This document shows, in pieces, positions 55,202-63,875 of a DNA stretch of 64,000 nucleotides. The DNA lies in assembly GCA_965202895.1 (NCBI GenBank), contig OZ241901.1:2728001-2792000 (forward strand), written 5' to 3'. Every line of letters begins with the position of its first letter. Within the stretch, counting starts at the first letter, position 1. Source of the stretch: JAJDXW01 sp965202895 (GTDB lineage Bacteria; Pseudomonadota; Gammaproteobacteria; HK1). Position numbers and translations under genes: made by a program. The notes under the pieces are model-generated. The model saw only the letters and a program-made list of their open reading frames with translations. It was not told the DNA's origin and searched no databases.

Positions 55202-55226
55202 TCCGCGGCGTCGGGCGGGCATCTCC

Positions 55227-56003
55227 ATGGAGGCGTTCGCATGGATCGGCCGGCACGCGCTCGCCTGGCTCGAGGTGCTCGGGAGGGGGGCCGTCTTCCT
55301 CTCGCGGGTGCTCGCCGGACTGCCCGGCGCGGCGCTCCGGGGACGGGAGCTCCTGCGCCAGATCGGGCGGGTCGGCGGGCAGAGCATGGTCCTCATCCTG
55401 GTGTCCGGCGCGTTCGTCGGCATGGTGCTCGGCCTCCAGGGGTACAACATGCTGGTGCGCTTCGGGGCCGAGGAGTCCCTCGGCCTCGCGGTGGCCCTCG
55501 CCCTGGTGCGCGAGCTCGGACCGGTGGTTTCGGCCCTTCTCTACGCGGGCCGGGCCGGCTCCGCCCTCGCGGCCGAGATCGGTCTCATGAAGACCACGGA
55601 GCAGCTCGCCGCGATGGGCATGATGGCGGTCGATCCCCTGCACCGGGTCGTCGCCCCCCGTTTCCTCGCCGGGGTCCTCTCCGTGCCGCTCCTCGCCGCG
55701 ATGTTCAGCGCGGTCGGCGTGCTCGGGGGCCAGTTCGTCGGGGTCGGGCTGCTCGGCGTGGACGACGGAGCGTTCTGGTCCCAGATGCAGGCCGGGGTCG
55801 ACTTCCGCGACGACGTCGCGAACGGGATCGTGAAGAGTGTGGTGTTCGGGGTGGTGGTCACCTGGATCTCGCTGTTCCAGGGCCACGACGCGGTGCCCAC
55901 CTCCGAAGGGGTGTCGCGGGCGACCACCCGCTCGGTGGTGTGGTCGTCGCTCGCGGTGTTCGGCCTCGACTTCGTCCTCACCTCCCTCATGTTCAACGAC
56001 TAG
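55227..56003 (+). CDS. mlaE: MlaE, phospholipid ABC transporter permease
   Basis: MlaE is the membrane permease of the Mla complex. It has 258 residues with five or six helices. The conserved GAFVGMVLGLQGYNMLVRFG block is near residue 60, ELGPVVSALLYAGRAGSALA near 92 and AEIGLMKTTEQLAAMGMMAV near 112. It begins 26 bases after mlaF and ends 51 bases before mlaD. Confidence 0.93.
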   Translation: MEAFAWIGRHALAWLEVLGRGAVFLSRVLAGLPGAALRGRELLRQIGRVGGQSMVLILVSGAFVGMVLGLQGYNMLVRFGAEESLGLAVALALVRELGPVVSALLYAGRAGSALAAEIGLMKTTEQLAAMGMMAVDPLHRVVAPRFLAGVLSVPLLAAMFSAVGVLGGQFVGVGLLGVDDGAFWSQMQAGVDFRDDVANGIVKSVVFGVVVTWISLFQGHDAVPTSEGVSRATTRSVVWSSLAVFGLDFVLTSLMFND

Positions 56004-56053
56004 CGAGCCATCCCGCCGGTATCGGACGCGGGGCGCACAGCGGAGACGAAAGC

Positions 56054-56527
56054 ATGACGCGTGATCGGAAAATCGAGGCGCTGGTCGGGCTGTTCGTGGC
56101 GGCAGGCCTCGCGGCCCTGCTCATGCTCGCGGTACGGGTCGGCAACCTGACCCTGCAAAGCGACGCCGGGTCGTACCGGGTGACGGCGCGTTTCGAGAAC
56201 ATCGGCGGGCTCAAGGTGCGGGCCCCGGTGTCGATGTCCGGCATCCGGATCGGCCAGGTGGCCGCTCTCGGCTTCGATCCCGAGACCTACGAGGCCGTCG
56301 CCACCCTGGAGATCGGAGGCCGCTACGACCGGGTTCCGGCCGATTCCTCCGCGAGCATCTTCACCGCCGGACTGCTCGGCGAGCAGTACGTCTCGATCAG
56401 TCCCGGAACGGACGAGGAGTTCCTCTCCACGGGGGACGAGATCGGGCTCACCCAATCGGCGATGATCCTGGAGCGGCTGATCGGCCAGTTCCTGTTCGAC
56501 AAGGCGTCCGACGGCGATGGCGGCTGA
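56054..56527 (+). CDS. mlaD: MlaD, MCE-domain lipid-binding subunit
   Basis: MlaD is anchored by one N-terminal helix (LVGLFVAAGLAALLMLAV) and displays an MCE ring in the periplasm. The MCE domain is visible as GSYRVTARFENIGGLKVRAP, SMSGIRIGQV and GLLGEQYVSISPG. The 157 residues are of normal length. The last 11 bases overlap the following STAS gene. mlaC, the periplasmic shuttle normally next, is missing here. Confidence 0.92.
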   Translation: MTRDRKIEALVGLFVAAGLAALLMLAVRVGNLTLQSDAGSYRVTARFENIGGLKVRAPVSMSGIRIGQVAALGFDPETYEAVATLEIGGRYDRVPADSSASIFTAGLLGEQYVSISPGTDEEFLSTGDEIGLTQSAMILERLIGQFLFDKASDGDGG

Positions 56528-56825
56528 AGCCTTCGAAGTCGCCGAGGACGGCACGGTGCGGGTCTCGGGGCCTCTCACCTTCGATACCGCGGAGGCGGTG
56601 CGGGCGGCGTCCCGCACGCGGATGGGGCCCGAGCGGTGGCGGGAAGAAGCGCTCACGTTCGACCTCGGCGGGGTCGGGCCGGCGGACAGCGCCGGGCTCG
56701 CCCTGCTCGTCTCGTGGCAGCGGACCGCCCATCGGGGGGGCGGACGGATACACTTCCGGGGAACGCCTCCCGCCCTGCGGGCGATCGCGGGGCTGTGCGG
56801 GGTGGACGGCGATCTGTTCGGGTAG
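56517..56825 (+). CDS. mlaB: MlaB-like STAS domain protein
   Basis: This 102-residue STAS protein corresponds to MlaB, which binds MlaF and stabilises the complex. The STAS core has VRVSGPLTFDTAEAV and LTFDLGGVGPADSAGLALLV with the conserved serine in ADSAG. It overlaps mlaD by 11 bases, which supports coupled translation. In the usual order mlaC would lie between the two. Confidence 0.85.
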   Translation: MAAEAFEVAEDGTVRVSGPLTFDTAEAVRAASRTRMGPERWREEALTFDLGGVGPADSAGLALLVSWQRTAHRGGGRIHFRGTPPALRAIAGLCGVDGDLFG

Positions 56826-56832
56826 AGGGGGC

Positions 56833-57075
56833 ATGGACGAATCCGACGTCAAGCGGCTCATCGAGGCCGGGGTTCCCGGCGCGACGGCGCACGTGGAAGG
56901 CGACGGCCGGCACTTCCGCGCCGTCGTGGTGTCCGCGGCGTTCACGGGGCTTACGCGGATCCGCCAGCACCGCCTGGTGTACGACACGCTTCGGGAGAGC
57001 TTCGACAGCGAAGCCCTCCACGCCCTCTCCATCGAGACCTGGACACCCGAACGGTGGTCCGAGAGCAACCGCTGA
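56833..57075 (+). CDS. BolA/IbaG family protein
   Basis: This 80-residue BolA-like protein has the FVVVSAAF-type strand (FRAVVVSAAFTGLTRIRQHR) and the helix LVYDTLRESFD, then ALSIETWTPERW. IbaG (YrbA) in E. coli sits at the same position before murA. BolA proteins bind glutaredoxins and [2Fe-2S] clusters or regulate the envelope. It follows the STAS gene by seven bases. Confidence 0.88.
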   Translation: MDESDVKRLIEAGVPGATAHVEGDGRHFRAVVVSAAFTGLTRIRQHRLVYDTLRESFDSEALHALSIETWTPERWSESNR

Positions 57076-57095
57076 ACGACCGCCGGCAGCCGCCG

Positions 57096-58355
57096 GTGGA
57101 CAAGCTGATCATCTCCGGCGGCGTTCCGCTCCTCGGCGAGATCCGGACTTCGGGAGCGAAGAACGCCGCGCTCCCGATCCTGGCCGCGACCCTGCTCGCC
57201 GACGGCCCGATGACGGTGGGAAACCTGCCCCACCTGCACGACATCACCACCACCATGGAGCTGCTCGGCCGCATGGGCGCGGACCTCCTCCTCGACGAGC
57301 GCATGGAGATCCACGCCAACTGCGCGAACCTCCGCGAGTTCACCGCTCCGCACGAGCTGGTACGGACGATGCGGGCGTCGATCCTGGTGCTCGGTCCCCT
57401 GCTGACCCGGTACGGCCGGGCCGCGGTGTCGTTGCCGGGGGGGTGCGCGATCGGGTCCCGGCCGGTGAACCTGCACCTCGACGGGCTCGTGCGGATGGGC
57501 GCGCGGGTCCACCTGGAGAACGGCTTCATCCACGCCACCGCGCGGCGGCTGACGGGGACCCACCTCGTCATGGAGCAGGTGACGGTGACCGGGACCGAGA
57601 ACCTGATGATGGCCGCGACCCTCGCGAGGGGGACGACCGTCATCGAGAACGCGGCCCGCGAGCCGGAGATCGTGGACCTCGCCAACTGCCTGAACTCCAT
57701 GGGGGCGCGGATCGACGGCCACGGCAGCGACCGGATCGTGATCGACGGGGTGGAGACGTTGGCCGGGGCGCGCTACTCGGTCCAGCCGGACCGCATCGAG
57801 ACCGGGACCTACCTCGTGGCGGCAGCCATGACCGGAGGCCGGGTCAAGGTCAAGGACGCGCGCCCGGACCAGCTCCGGACGGTGCTGGACAAGCTCGCGG
57901 AGGCGGGCACGGAGGTGACCACCGGGCCGGACTGGATCGGGGTGGATGCGGGGGCGGGCCCGCTCTCCGCGGTGGACGTCACCACGGCTCCGTTTCCCGC
58001 GTTTCCCACCGACATGCAGGCGCAGTTCACGGCGCTCAACTCAGTCGCGCACGGCACCGGCACCATTCGCGAGACGATCTTCGAGAACCGCTTCATGCAT
58101 GCCTACGAGCTCCAGCGCATGGGGGCGGACATCGAGGTGCACGGCAACTTCGCGATCACCCGCGGGGTCGGGCGGCTGACCGGCGCTCCGGTCGCCGCGA
58201 CGGACCTCCGCGCCTCCGCGAGCCTGGTGCTCGCGGGCCTGGTCGCGGAGGGGGAGACGGTGGTCGACGAGATCCATCACGTCGACCGCGGCTACGAGTG
58301 CATCGAGGAGAAGCTCGCCCAGCTCGGGGCGCGTATTCGAAGGGTGCCGATGTGA
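57096..58355 (+). CDS. murA: MurA, UDP-N-acetylglucosamine 1-carboxyvinyltransferase
   Basis: MurA makes the first committed step of peptidoglycan synthesis, the target of fosfomycin. The catalytic cysteine is present in SLPGGCAIGSRPVNLHL near residue 115, so it should be fosfomycin sensitive at this site. The start GTG at 57096 gives VDKLIISGG, the usual beginning, and 419 residues, the E. coli length. GPLSAVDVTTAPFPAFPTDM and KAQFTAL-like QAQFTALNSVAHG are also present. An earlier GTG at 57054 would overlap bolA. Confidence 0.95.
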   Translation: MDKLIISGGVPLLGEIRTSGAKNAALPILAATLLADGPMTVGNLPHLHDITTTMELLGRMGADLLLDERMEIHANCANLREFTAPHELVRTMRASILVLGPLLTRYGRAAVSLPGGCAIGSRPVNLHLDGLVRMGARVHLENGFIHATARRLTGTHLVMEQVTVTGTENLMMAATLARGTTVIENAAREPEIVDLANCLNSMGARIDGHGSDRIVIDGVETLAGARYSVQPDRIETGTYLVAAAMTGGRVKVKDARPDQLRTVLDKLAEAGTEVTTGPDWIGVDAGAGPLSAVDVTTAPFPAFPTDMQAQFTALNSVAHGTGTIRETIFENRFMHAYELQRMGADIEVHGNFAITRGVGRLTGAPVAATDLRASASLVLAGLVAEGETVVDEIHHVDRGYECIEEKLAQLGARIRRVPM

Positions 58356-59017
58356 CCGCGTCGGCGCGGGAAGGGCTGACCATCGCGGTCGCGAAGGGCC
58401 GTATCCTCCGCGAGGCGATCCCGTTGCTCGCGTCGATCGGGGTCGCGGCCCGGGAAGATCCGCTCGAAACCCGCAAGCTGATCCTCGATGCGGACGCGGC
58501 GCCGGGCCGTCCGCCGGTGCGCCTCGTCCTCCTCCGGGCGCAGGACGTGCCGACCTACCTCGAATATGGCGCGGCGGACGCCGGCATCGCGGGACGCGAC
58601 GTGCTCCTCGAGTACCCGGGCGAGGGGTGGTACGAGCCGCTCGACCTCGGCATCGCCCGGTGCCGGCTGGTGGTCGCCGCCCGGGAGGACGACCCGGCCC
58701 CGCCGTCCGGCAGCGTCCGGGTCGCGACCAAGTTCGAGCGCATCGCCCGGCGCCACTTCGCGGGCTCCGGGGTCCGGGCCGAGATCGTCAAGCTCTACGG
58801 ATCGATGGAGCTCGCGCCCCACGTCGGGCTCGCCGACCGCATCGTCGACCTCGTCGCGACCGGGAACACCCTGCGGGCCAACGGCCTGCGGCCGGTCGAG
58901 CACGTCGCGGACGTGAGCGCGCGCCTCATCGTGAACAAGGCGTCGATGAAGATGAAGGCGGCCGCCGTCAAGGAGCTCGTCGCCGCGCTTCGCGGGCGGA
59001 TCGTGCCGCCCCGGTGA
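58352..59017 (+). CDS. hisG: HisG, ATP phosphoribosyltransferase, short form
   Basis: HisG starts histidine synthesis by joining ATP and PRPP. At 221 residues it is the short form, which lacks the regulatory C-terminal domain and normally needs HisZ, not found here. Visible are LTIAVAKGRILREAIPLL, RAQDVPTYLEYGAADAGIAG and the PRPP loop DLVATGNTLRANGL. The GTG start overlaps the murA stop (GTGA), and the end overlaps hisD by four bases. Confidence 0.94.
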   Translation: MTASAREGLTIAVAKGRILREAIPLLASIGVAAREDPLETRKLILDADAAPGRPPVRLVLLRAQDVPTYLEYGAADAGIAGRDVLLEYPGEGWYEPLDLGIARCRLVVAAREDDPAPPSGSVRVATKFERIARRHFAGSGVRAEIVKLYGSMELAPHVGLADRIVDLVATGNTLRANGLRPVEHVADVSARLIVNKASMKMKAAAVKELVAALRGRIVPPR

Positions 59018-60327
59018 ACGTGCGCCGCCTCGACAGCCGGGACGCCGACTTCCGGAGCCGGCTCGCGGCGCTCGCCGAGCTCGACGCGCCGGACGTCGAG
59101 GCCGGGGTGCGCGCGATCATGGAGGAGGTGCGGGCCCGCGGGGACGAAGCGGTGGTCGAGCTCACGAACCGTTTCGACGAGCGTGCGGTCACCGGCTGCG
59201 CCGAGCTGGAGGTCCCGGCGGCCCGCACCGCGCGCGCGCTCGATTCGATCGACCGCACGCTGCGCGAGGCGCTCGAGGCGGCGGCGGCGCGCATCCGCAC
59301 CTTCCACGAGCGGCAGAAGGGCGGGTCTTGGTCCCGCGCGGAGGAGGACGGCACGGTGCTCGGCCAGCGCGTGGTCCCCCTCGACCGCGCCGGAATCTAC
59401 GTGCCGGGGGGGCGCGCCGCGTACCCGTCGTCGGTGCTGATGAACGCGGTCCCGGCGCGCGTCGCCGGGGTGGGGGAGGTGGTGATGGCCGTGCCGGCTC
59501 CCCGCGGCGAGCTCGACCCCGCGGTGCTCGCCGCGGCCCGGCTGGCCGAGGTGGACCGGATCTGGACCGTCGGCGGCGCCCAGGCCGTCGCCGCCTTCGC
59601 CTGGGGAACGGAGAGCATTCCGGCCGTGGACAAGATCGTCGGGCCGGGCAACGCCTGGGTGTCCACCGCCAAGCGGCTCGTGTTCGGCCGGGTCGGGATC
59701 GATTCGGTGGCCGGGCCGTCGGAGGTCCTCGTGATCGCGGACGGGACCACGCCCCCCGAGTGGGTCGCGGCGGACCTCTGCGCGCAGGCGGAACACGACG
59801 AGGATGCGCGGGCCACCCTGGTCTGCCCGGCGCCCGCCTACATCGACGCGGTCGAGTCCGAGCTCGAGGCGATGGCTCCCCGCTTCGAGCGTTCGGCGAT
59901 CATCCGGGCGTCGCTCGGGCGTACCGGCGCGCTCGTCCTCGTGCGCGACCTCGACGAGGCGGTCGAGGTCGCGAACTTCATGGCCCCGGAGCACCTCGAG
60001 CTCTCCGTGGCCGAGCCGGCCGCCCTCGCGGAGCGGATCCGGCACGCGGGCGCGGTGTTTCTCGGCCGCCATTCTTCCGAGGTGCTCGGGGACTATTGCG
60101 CGGGGCCGAACCACGTGCTCCCGACCGGCCGGTCGGCGCGGTTCTCCTCGCCGCTCGGCGTCTACGATTTCCAGAAACGCATGAACGTGATCCAGTGCTC
60201 GGAGGCCGCGGCTCGGCGTCTCGGGGCGACGGCGGTGGTCCTCGCGGAGGCGGAAGGGTTGACCGCCCATGCACGGTCGGCCGCCCTTCGCATGTGCGGG
60301 CCGGCGCGAGCCGGCGGGCGCGGATGA
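59014..60327 (+). CDS. hisD: HisD, histidinol dehydrogenase
   Basis: HisD catalyses the final two oxidations of histidine synthesis with NAD and zinc. The 437 residues carry YVPGGRAAYPSSVLMNAVPA near 130, GGAQAVAAFAWGTESIP near 190, and the catalytic GPNHVLPTGRSARFSSPLG near 370. The zinc ligands include the Gln/His of LCAQAEHDEDA near 256. The GTG at 59014 overlaps the hisG stop. The gene order hisG-hisD and no further his genes is common in gammaproteobacteria. Confidence 0.95.
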   Translation: MNVRRLDSRDADFRSRLAALAELDAPDVEAGVRAIMEEVRARGDEAVVELTNRFDERAVTGCAELEVPAARTARALDSIDRTLREALEAAAARIRTFHERQKGGSWSRAEEDGTVLGQRVVPLDRAGIYVPGGRAAYPSSVLMNAVPARVAGVGEVVMAVPAPRGELDPAVLAAARLAEVDRIWTVGGAQAVAAFAWGTESIPAVDKIVGPGNAWVSTAKRLVFGRVGIDSVAGPSEVLVIADGTTPPEWVAADLCAQAEHDEDARATLVCPAPAYIDAVESELEAMAPRFERSAIIRASLGRTGALVLVRDLDEAVEVANFMAPEHLELSVAEPAALAERIRHAGAVFLGRHSSEVLGDYCAGPNHVLPTGRSARFSSPLGVYDFQKRMNVIQCSEAAARRLGATAVVLAEAEGLTAHARSAALRMCGPARAGGRG

Positions 60328-60333
60328 TAAGAT
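60325..60333 (+). promoter_or_regulatory. candidate extended -10 for petABC
   Basis: TGATAAGAT fits a TGn-extended -10 element and overlaps the end of hisD. Transcription would start about 60 bases before petA. No -35 is needed for the extended type. This is a visual match only. Confidence 0.4.
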
Positions 60334-60400
60334 TGCGCCCCGAGGATGGCGGGGTCTTCCGGCGTCGGTTCCCGGTTTCTGCGAGGAGAAGGTCCGGACC

Positions 60401-61015
60401 ATGAGTATGGGTGGCGTCAGCAGCGGGAGGCGCCGTTTCCTCACCGCCACCGCGAGCGTGGTGGGCGGCGTGGGGCTCGGGTTCACCGCGGTTCCGTTCA
60501 TCAGCGCGTGGCAGCCGAGCGAGCGGGCCCGCGCGATCGGAGCCCCGGTCCAGGTCAACGTCTCCAAGCTGGAGCCCGGCCAGCTCATTACCGTGCTGTG
60601 GCGCGGGAAGCCGGTGTGGGTGGTGCGCCGCACCCCCGAGACCCTGGATGCGCTGTCCGGGCTCGATCCGATCCTTCGGGACCCGGATTCGCAGGTGGCG
60701 GAGCAGCAGCCGGAGTACGCCCGCAACCGGCACCGGTCGCTCAAGCCCGAGTACCTGGTCCTGGTGGGGATCTGCACCCACCTCGGCTGCTCCCCGCAGT
60801 ACGTGGTCGCGGCCGGCGCGGACCGCTACGACCTCGGAGACGACTGGCCGGGCGGCTTCTTCTGCCCCTGCCACGGGTCCAGGTTCGACCTCGCGGGCAG
60901 GGTGTATCCCGGCGTCCCCGCCCCCACCAACCTCGAGGTGCCCCCGCACCGCTATCTCGACGGCGACCGGATCGAGATCGGGGTCGATCAAGGCGTGAAG
61001 GAATCGCTCTCATGA
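60401..61015 (+). CDS. petA: PetA, Rieske iron-sulfur subunit of cytochrome bc1
   Basis: The Rieske protein takes electrons from quinol to cytochrome c1. Its N-terminus has a twin-arginine motif GRRRFL and one helix that anchors it. The [2Fe-2S] ligands are in CTHLGC near residue 124 and CPCHGS near residue 150. At 204 residues it is normal. GAGGAGAAGG precedes the ATG at 60401. Its stop overlaps the petB start by four bases. Confidence 0.95.
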   Translation: MSMGGVSSGRRRFLTATASVVGGVGLGFTAVPFISAWQPSERARAIGAPVQVNVSKLEPGQLITVLWRGKPVWVVRRTPETLDALSGLDPILRDPDSQVAEQQPEYARNRHRSLKPEYLVLVGICTHLGCSPQYVVAAGADRYDLGDDWPGGFFCPCHGSRFDLAGRVYPGVPAPTNLEVPPHRYLDGDRIEIGVDQGVKESLS

Positions 61016-62397
61016 ATCGGCTGCTCGGGTGGATCGACGCGCGGTTCCCGCTCGTCAGCCTCTGGGAGGAGCACGTCTCGCGCTACTACGCGCCGAAGAA
61101 CTTCAACTTCTGGTACTACTTCGGCTCGATCGCGCTCGTGATCCTCGTCATCCAGATCGTGAGCGGGATCTGGCTCACGATGAGCTACAAGCCGTCCGCG
61201 ACCGAGGCGTTCGACTCGGTCGAATCCATCATGCGCGACGTGGAGTGGGGCTGGCTCATCCGCTACGTGCATTCGACCGGCGCGTCGTTCTTCTTCATCG
61301 CCGTGTACCTGCACATGTTCCGGGCGCTCATCTACGGCTCCTACAAGGGCAACCGCGAGCTCATCTGGCTGCTCGGCATGTTCATCTACGTCATCCTGAT
61401 GGCGGAGGCGTTCATGGGCTACCTGCTGCCGTGGGGGCAGATGTCCTACTGGGGCGCCCAGGTGATCATCTCGCTGTTCGGGGCCATCCCGTTCGGGGTC
61501 GGGGAGGCGCTCGCGCTCTGGATCCGCGGCGACTACGTGGTCTCCGACGCCACCCTGAACCGCTTCTTCGCCCTCCACGTGGTGGCCCTTCCGCTCGCCC
61601 TGCTCGCGGTCGTCGTCCTGCACGTCCTCGCGCTGCACGAGGTCGGCTCGAACAACCCGGACGGGGTCGAGATCAAGCGCAACAAGGGCCCGGACGGGAA
61701 CCCGCGGGACGGCATCCCCTTCCATCCCTACTACACCGTGAAGGACCTGATGGGGGTCACCGTCTTCCTCTTCCTGTTCGCGATCGTGGTGTTCTTCATC
61801 CCCGAGTTCGGCGGATGGTTCCTCGAGAAGGACAACTTCCTTCCCGCCGACCCGCTCAGGACCCCGGAGCACATCGTCCCGCTGTGGTACTTCACCCCCT
61901 TCTACGCGATCCTGCGGGCGATACCGGACAAGCTGACCGGGGTCCTCGCCATGGGCGCCTCGATCATGGTGCTGTTCTTCCTGCCCTGGATCGACCGCCA
62001 CCCGGTGAAGTCGATCCGGTACCGGGGGCGTCTGTTCGCGGCCCTCATCGCGGTGTTCGCGCTGACCTTCCTGGTCCTCGGGTATCTCGGCACCCAGCCG
62101 CCGACCCGGATTCTCGGCGAGCTCGGGCTCCGGTTCGGCGAGCTCTACTTCTCGTTCTTCGTCGTTCTCTGGCTGTACAGCCGGGAACGCCGTGCGGCCG
62201 TGCACCTGAACACGTTCATCGTGATGGCGGTCCTGATCGCCGCGGCGGACGTGATCCGCTTCGACCCGGGCAAGGTCGGGCTCATGCTCTGGAGCGCACT
62301 GATCCCGGTCGTGTATTACGCGGTGTTCGTGCTCGGACCGGCCGTGACCAGTCTGAACGAGCCGCGGCCGGTGCCGGAGAGGGTGTTGTACCGATGA
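61012..62397 (+). CDS. petB: PetB, cytochrome b of the bc1 complex
   Basis: This membrane subunit binds two b haems and both quinone sites. The haem ligands are in RYVHSTGASFFFIAVYLHMF near residue 88 and in FFALHVVALPLALLAVVVLH near residue 187. The PEWY motif is replaced by PLWY (HIVPLWYFTP) near residue 290, normal in many proteobacteria. At 461 residues it is about 40-60 longer than usual. The extra C-terminal part adds hydrophobic segments (IVMAVLIAAADVI and ALIPVVYYAVFVLGPAV). Confidence 0.94.
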   Translation: MNRLLGWIDARFPLVSLWEEHVSRYYAPKNFNFWYYFGSIALVILVIQIVSGIWLTMSYKPSATEAFDSVESIMRDVEWGWLIRYVHSTGASFFFIAVYLHMFRALIYGSYKGNRELIWLLGMFIYVILMAEAFMGYLLPWGQMSYWGAQVIISLFGAIPFGVGEALALWIRGDYVVSDATLNRFFALHVVALPLALLAVVVLHVLALHEVGSNNPDGVEIKRNKGPDGNPRDGIPFHPYYTVKDLMGVTVFLFLFAIVVFFIPEFGGWFLEKDNFLPADPLRTPEHIVPLWYFTPFYAILRAIPDKLTGVLAMGASIMVLFFLPWIDRHPVKSIRYRGRLFAALIAVFALTFLVLGYLGTQPPTRILGELGLRFGELYFSFFVVLWLYSRERRAAVHLNTFIVMAVLIAAADVIRFDPGKVGLMLWSALIPVVYYAVFVLGPAVTSLNEPRPVPERVLYR

Positions 62398-63146
62398 GCT
62401 GGATGAAACGGGGCGTGTGCATCGCCGGGCTCGCCGCGCTCGCCCTGGCGGGCGGCGCCCGCGCCGCGGGAGGGGAGATCCCCCTGCTCGAGGCCAAGGT
62501 GGAGCTGGGCGACCGTGCGTCCCTGCAACGGGGGGCGAAGCTGTTCGTCAACTACTGCGCGGGCTGCCACTCCGCCCGGTTCATGCGCTACGGCCGGATG
62601 GGGCGGGATCTGGGGCTCACCGAGGAGCAGGTGCGGGCGAACCTGATGTTCGCGTCGGACAAGCCGGGGGATCCGATCCTCGCCACCCTGGGCGAGGCCG
62701 ACGCCAACGCCTGGTTCGGGGTCGCTCCGCCGGACCTCTCCCTGAGCGCCCGCGCGCGCGGCCCGGACTGGCTCTACACCTACCTGATGACCTTCTACCG
62801 CGACGAGAGCCGGCCGTTCGGCGCCAACAACCTCGTCTTCCCCGACGTGGCGATGCCGCATGCCCTCGTCGAGCTGCAGGGGGTGCAGGCCCGAAAGGAG
62901 GACGCGGGGGACGGTCATGCCGCCCCGACGGGGGCCGGAGAGCTCCTCGACCTCGTGGAGCCGGGCAGCATGAGCGTGGCCGAGTACCGCCGTGCGGTCC
63001 GCGACCTCGTCAACTTCATGGTCTACGTCGGGGAGCCGGCCAAGCTCGACCGGTACGTCGTCGGGGGCTGGGTCCTGCTGTTCCTCCTGGTGTTCTTCGT
63101 GATCTCGCGGCTCCTCTACAAGGAGTACTGGAAGGATGTCCACTGA
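62394..63146 (+). CDS. petC: PetC, cytochrome c1 of the bc1 complex
   Basis: Cytochrome c1 passes electrons to soluble cytochrome c. A Sec signal (CIAGLAALALAGGARA) is followed by the haem motif CAGCH near residue 54. The axial Met is probably in FPDVAMPHAL near residue 160. A C-terminal helix WVLLFLLVFFVISRLLY anchors the protein, and the end KEYWKDVH is the family ending. It overlaps petB by four bases, which completes the petABC operon. Confidence 0.95.
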   Translation: MSWMKRGVCIAGLAALALAGGARAAGGEIPLLEAKVELGDRASLQRGAKLFVNYCAGCHSARFMRYGRMGRDLGLTEEQVRANLMFASDKPGDPILATLGEADANAWFGVAPPDLSLSARARGPDWLYTYLMTFYRDESRPFGANNLVFPDVAMPHALVELQGVQARKEDAGDGHAAPTGAGELLDLVEPGSMSVAEYRRAVRDLVNFMVYVGEPAKLDRYVVGGWVLLFLLVFFVISRLLYKEYWKDVH

Positions 63147-63281
63147 GCGCGGCGTGGAGGGCGCCGGGGTTCGCGAGGGATTTCCGGCCGTGGCCGGTGT
63201 GTGACCGGAGTGTCGGACCGGCGGCGTTCAGGCTCCGTGGAACCGGATGACTTCGCTCCCCGGCTCGGCCGGGGCGCCGTG

Positions 63282-63875
63282 ATGTCCCTCTACTCTGCGG
63301 CCACGGAGCCGACGAGCCATGCGGTGCGCGTCGTCCTGGCCGAGAAGGCGGTCAACGTCGAGATCCATTTCGTCTCCGACCACGACCGTCCCGAGGACCT
63401 GCACGCGCTCAATCCCTACGATTCGATCCTGACCCTCGTGGACCGGGACCTGGTCCTCTACGAGCCGCAGATCATCATGGAGTACCTCGACGAACGCTTC
63501 CCGCATCCCCCCCTGATGCCGGTGGATCCGGTGACCCGCGCGACCAGCCGGCTGTACCGTTACCGGATCCAGCGGGACATCTACGGGCTCGTCGACTTCA
63601 TCGAGGGCGACGTGCCGGATGACGCCGACCACGCCCGGAAGCAGCTCCGCGACCACATCACCACGCTTGCCCCGATCTTCGACCGCAGCCGGTTCTTCAT
63701 GGCGGACGAGTACTCCCTCGTCGACTGCTACCTGGCGCCGATCCTCTGGCGTCTTCCCCGGTACGGGATCAGGCTTCCTCCCCGGAGCCGGGGCCTTCGC
63801 GCCTACGCGGACCGGGTGTTCGACCGCGAGGCGTTCGAAAGGAGCCTGACCGAGCTCGAAGAGGAAATGCGCTGA
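63282..63875 (+). CDS. sspA: SspA, stringent starvation protein A
   Basis: SspA is a glutathione-transferase-fold protein that binds RNA polymerase during starvation. The 197-residue frame from the ATG at 63282 starts MSLYSAATEPTSHAVRVVLA and has ALNPYDSILTLVDRDLVLYE and IIMEYLDERFPHPPLMP. Open frame upstream reaches 63201 but is low-complexity. It follows petC and precedes sspB, the common order petABC-sspAB. Confidence 0.93.
   Translation: MSLYSAATEPTSHAVRVVLAEKAVNVEIHFVSDHDRPEDLHALNPYDSILTLVDRDLVLYEPQIIMEYLDERFPHPPLMPVDPVTRATSRLYRYRIQRDIYGLVDFIEGDVPDDADHARKQLRDHITTLAPIFDRSRFFMADEYSLVDCYLAPILWRLPRYGIRLPPRSRGLRAYADRVFDREAFERSLTELEEEMR

Noticed and set aside
60401..63146. Cytochrome b6f complex
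   Set aside because: A separate cytochrome c1 with a CAGCH motif and a full-length cytochrome b show a bc1 complex.
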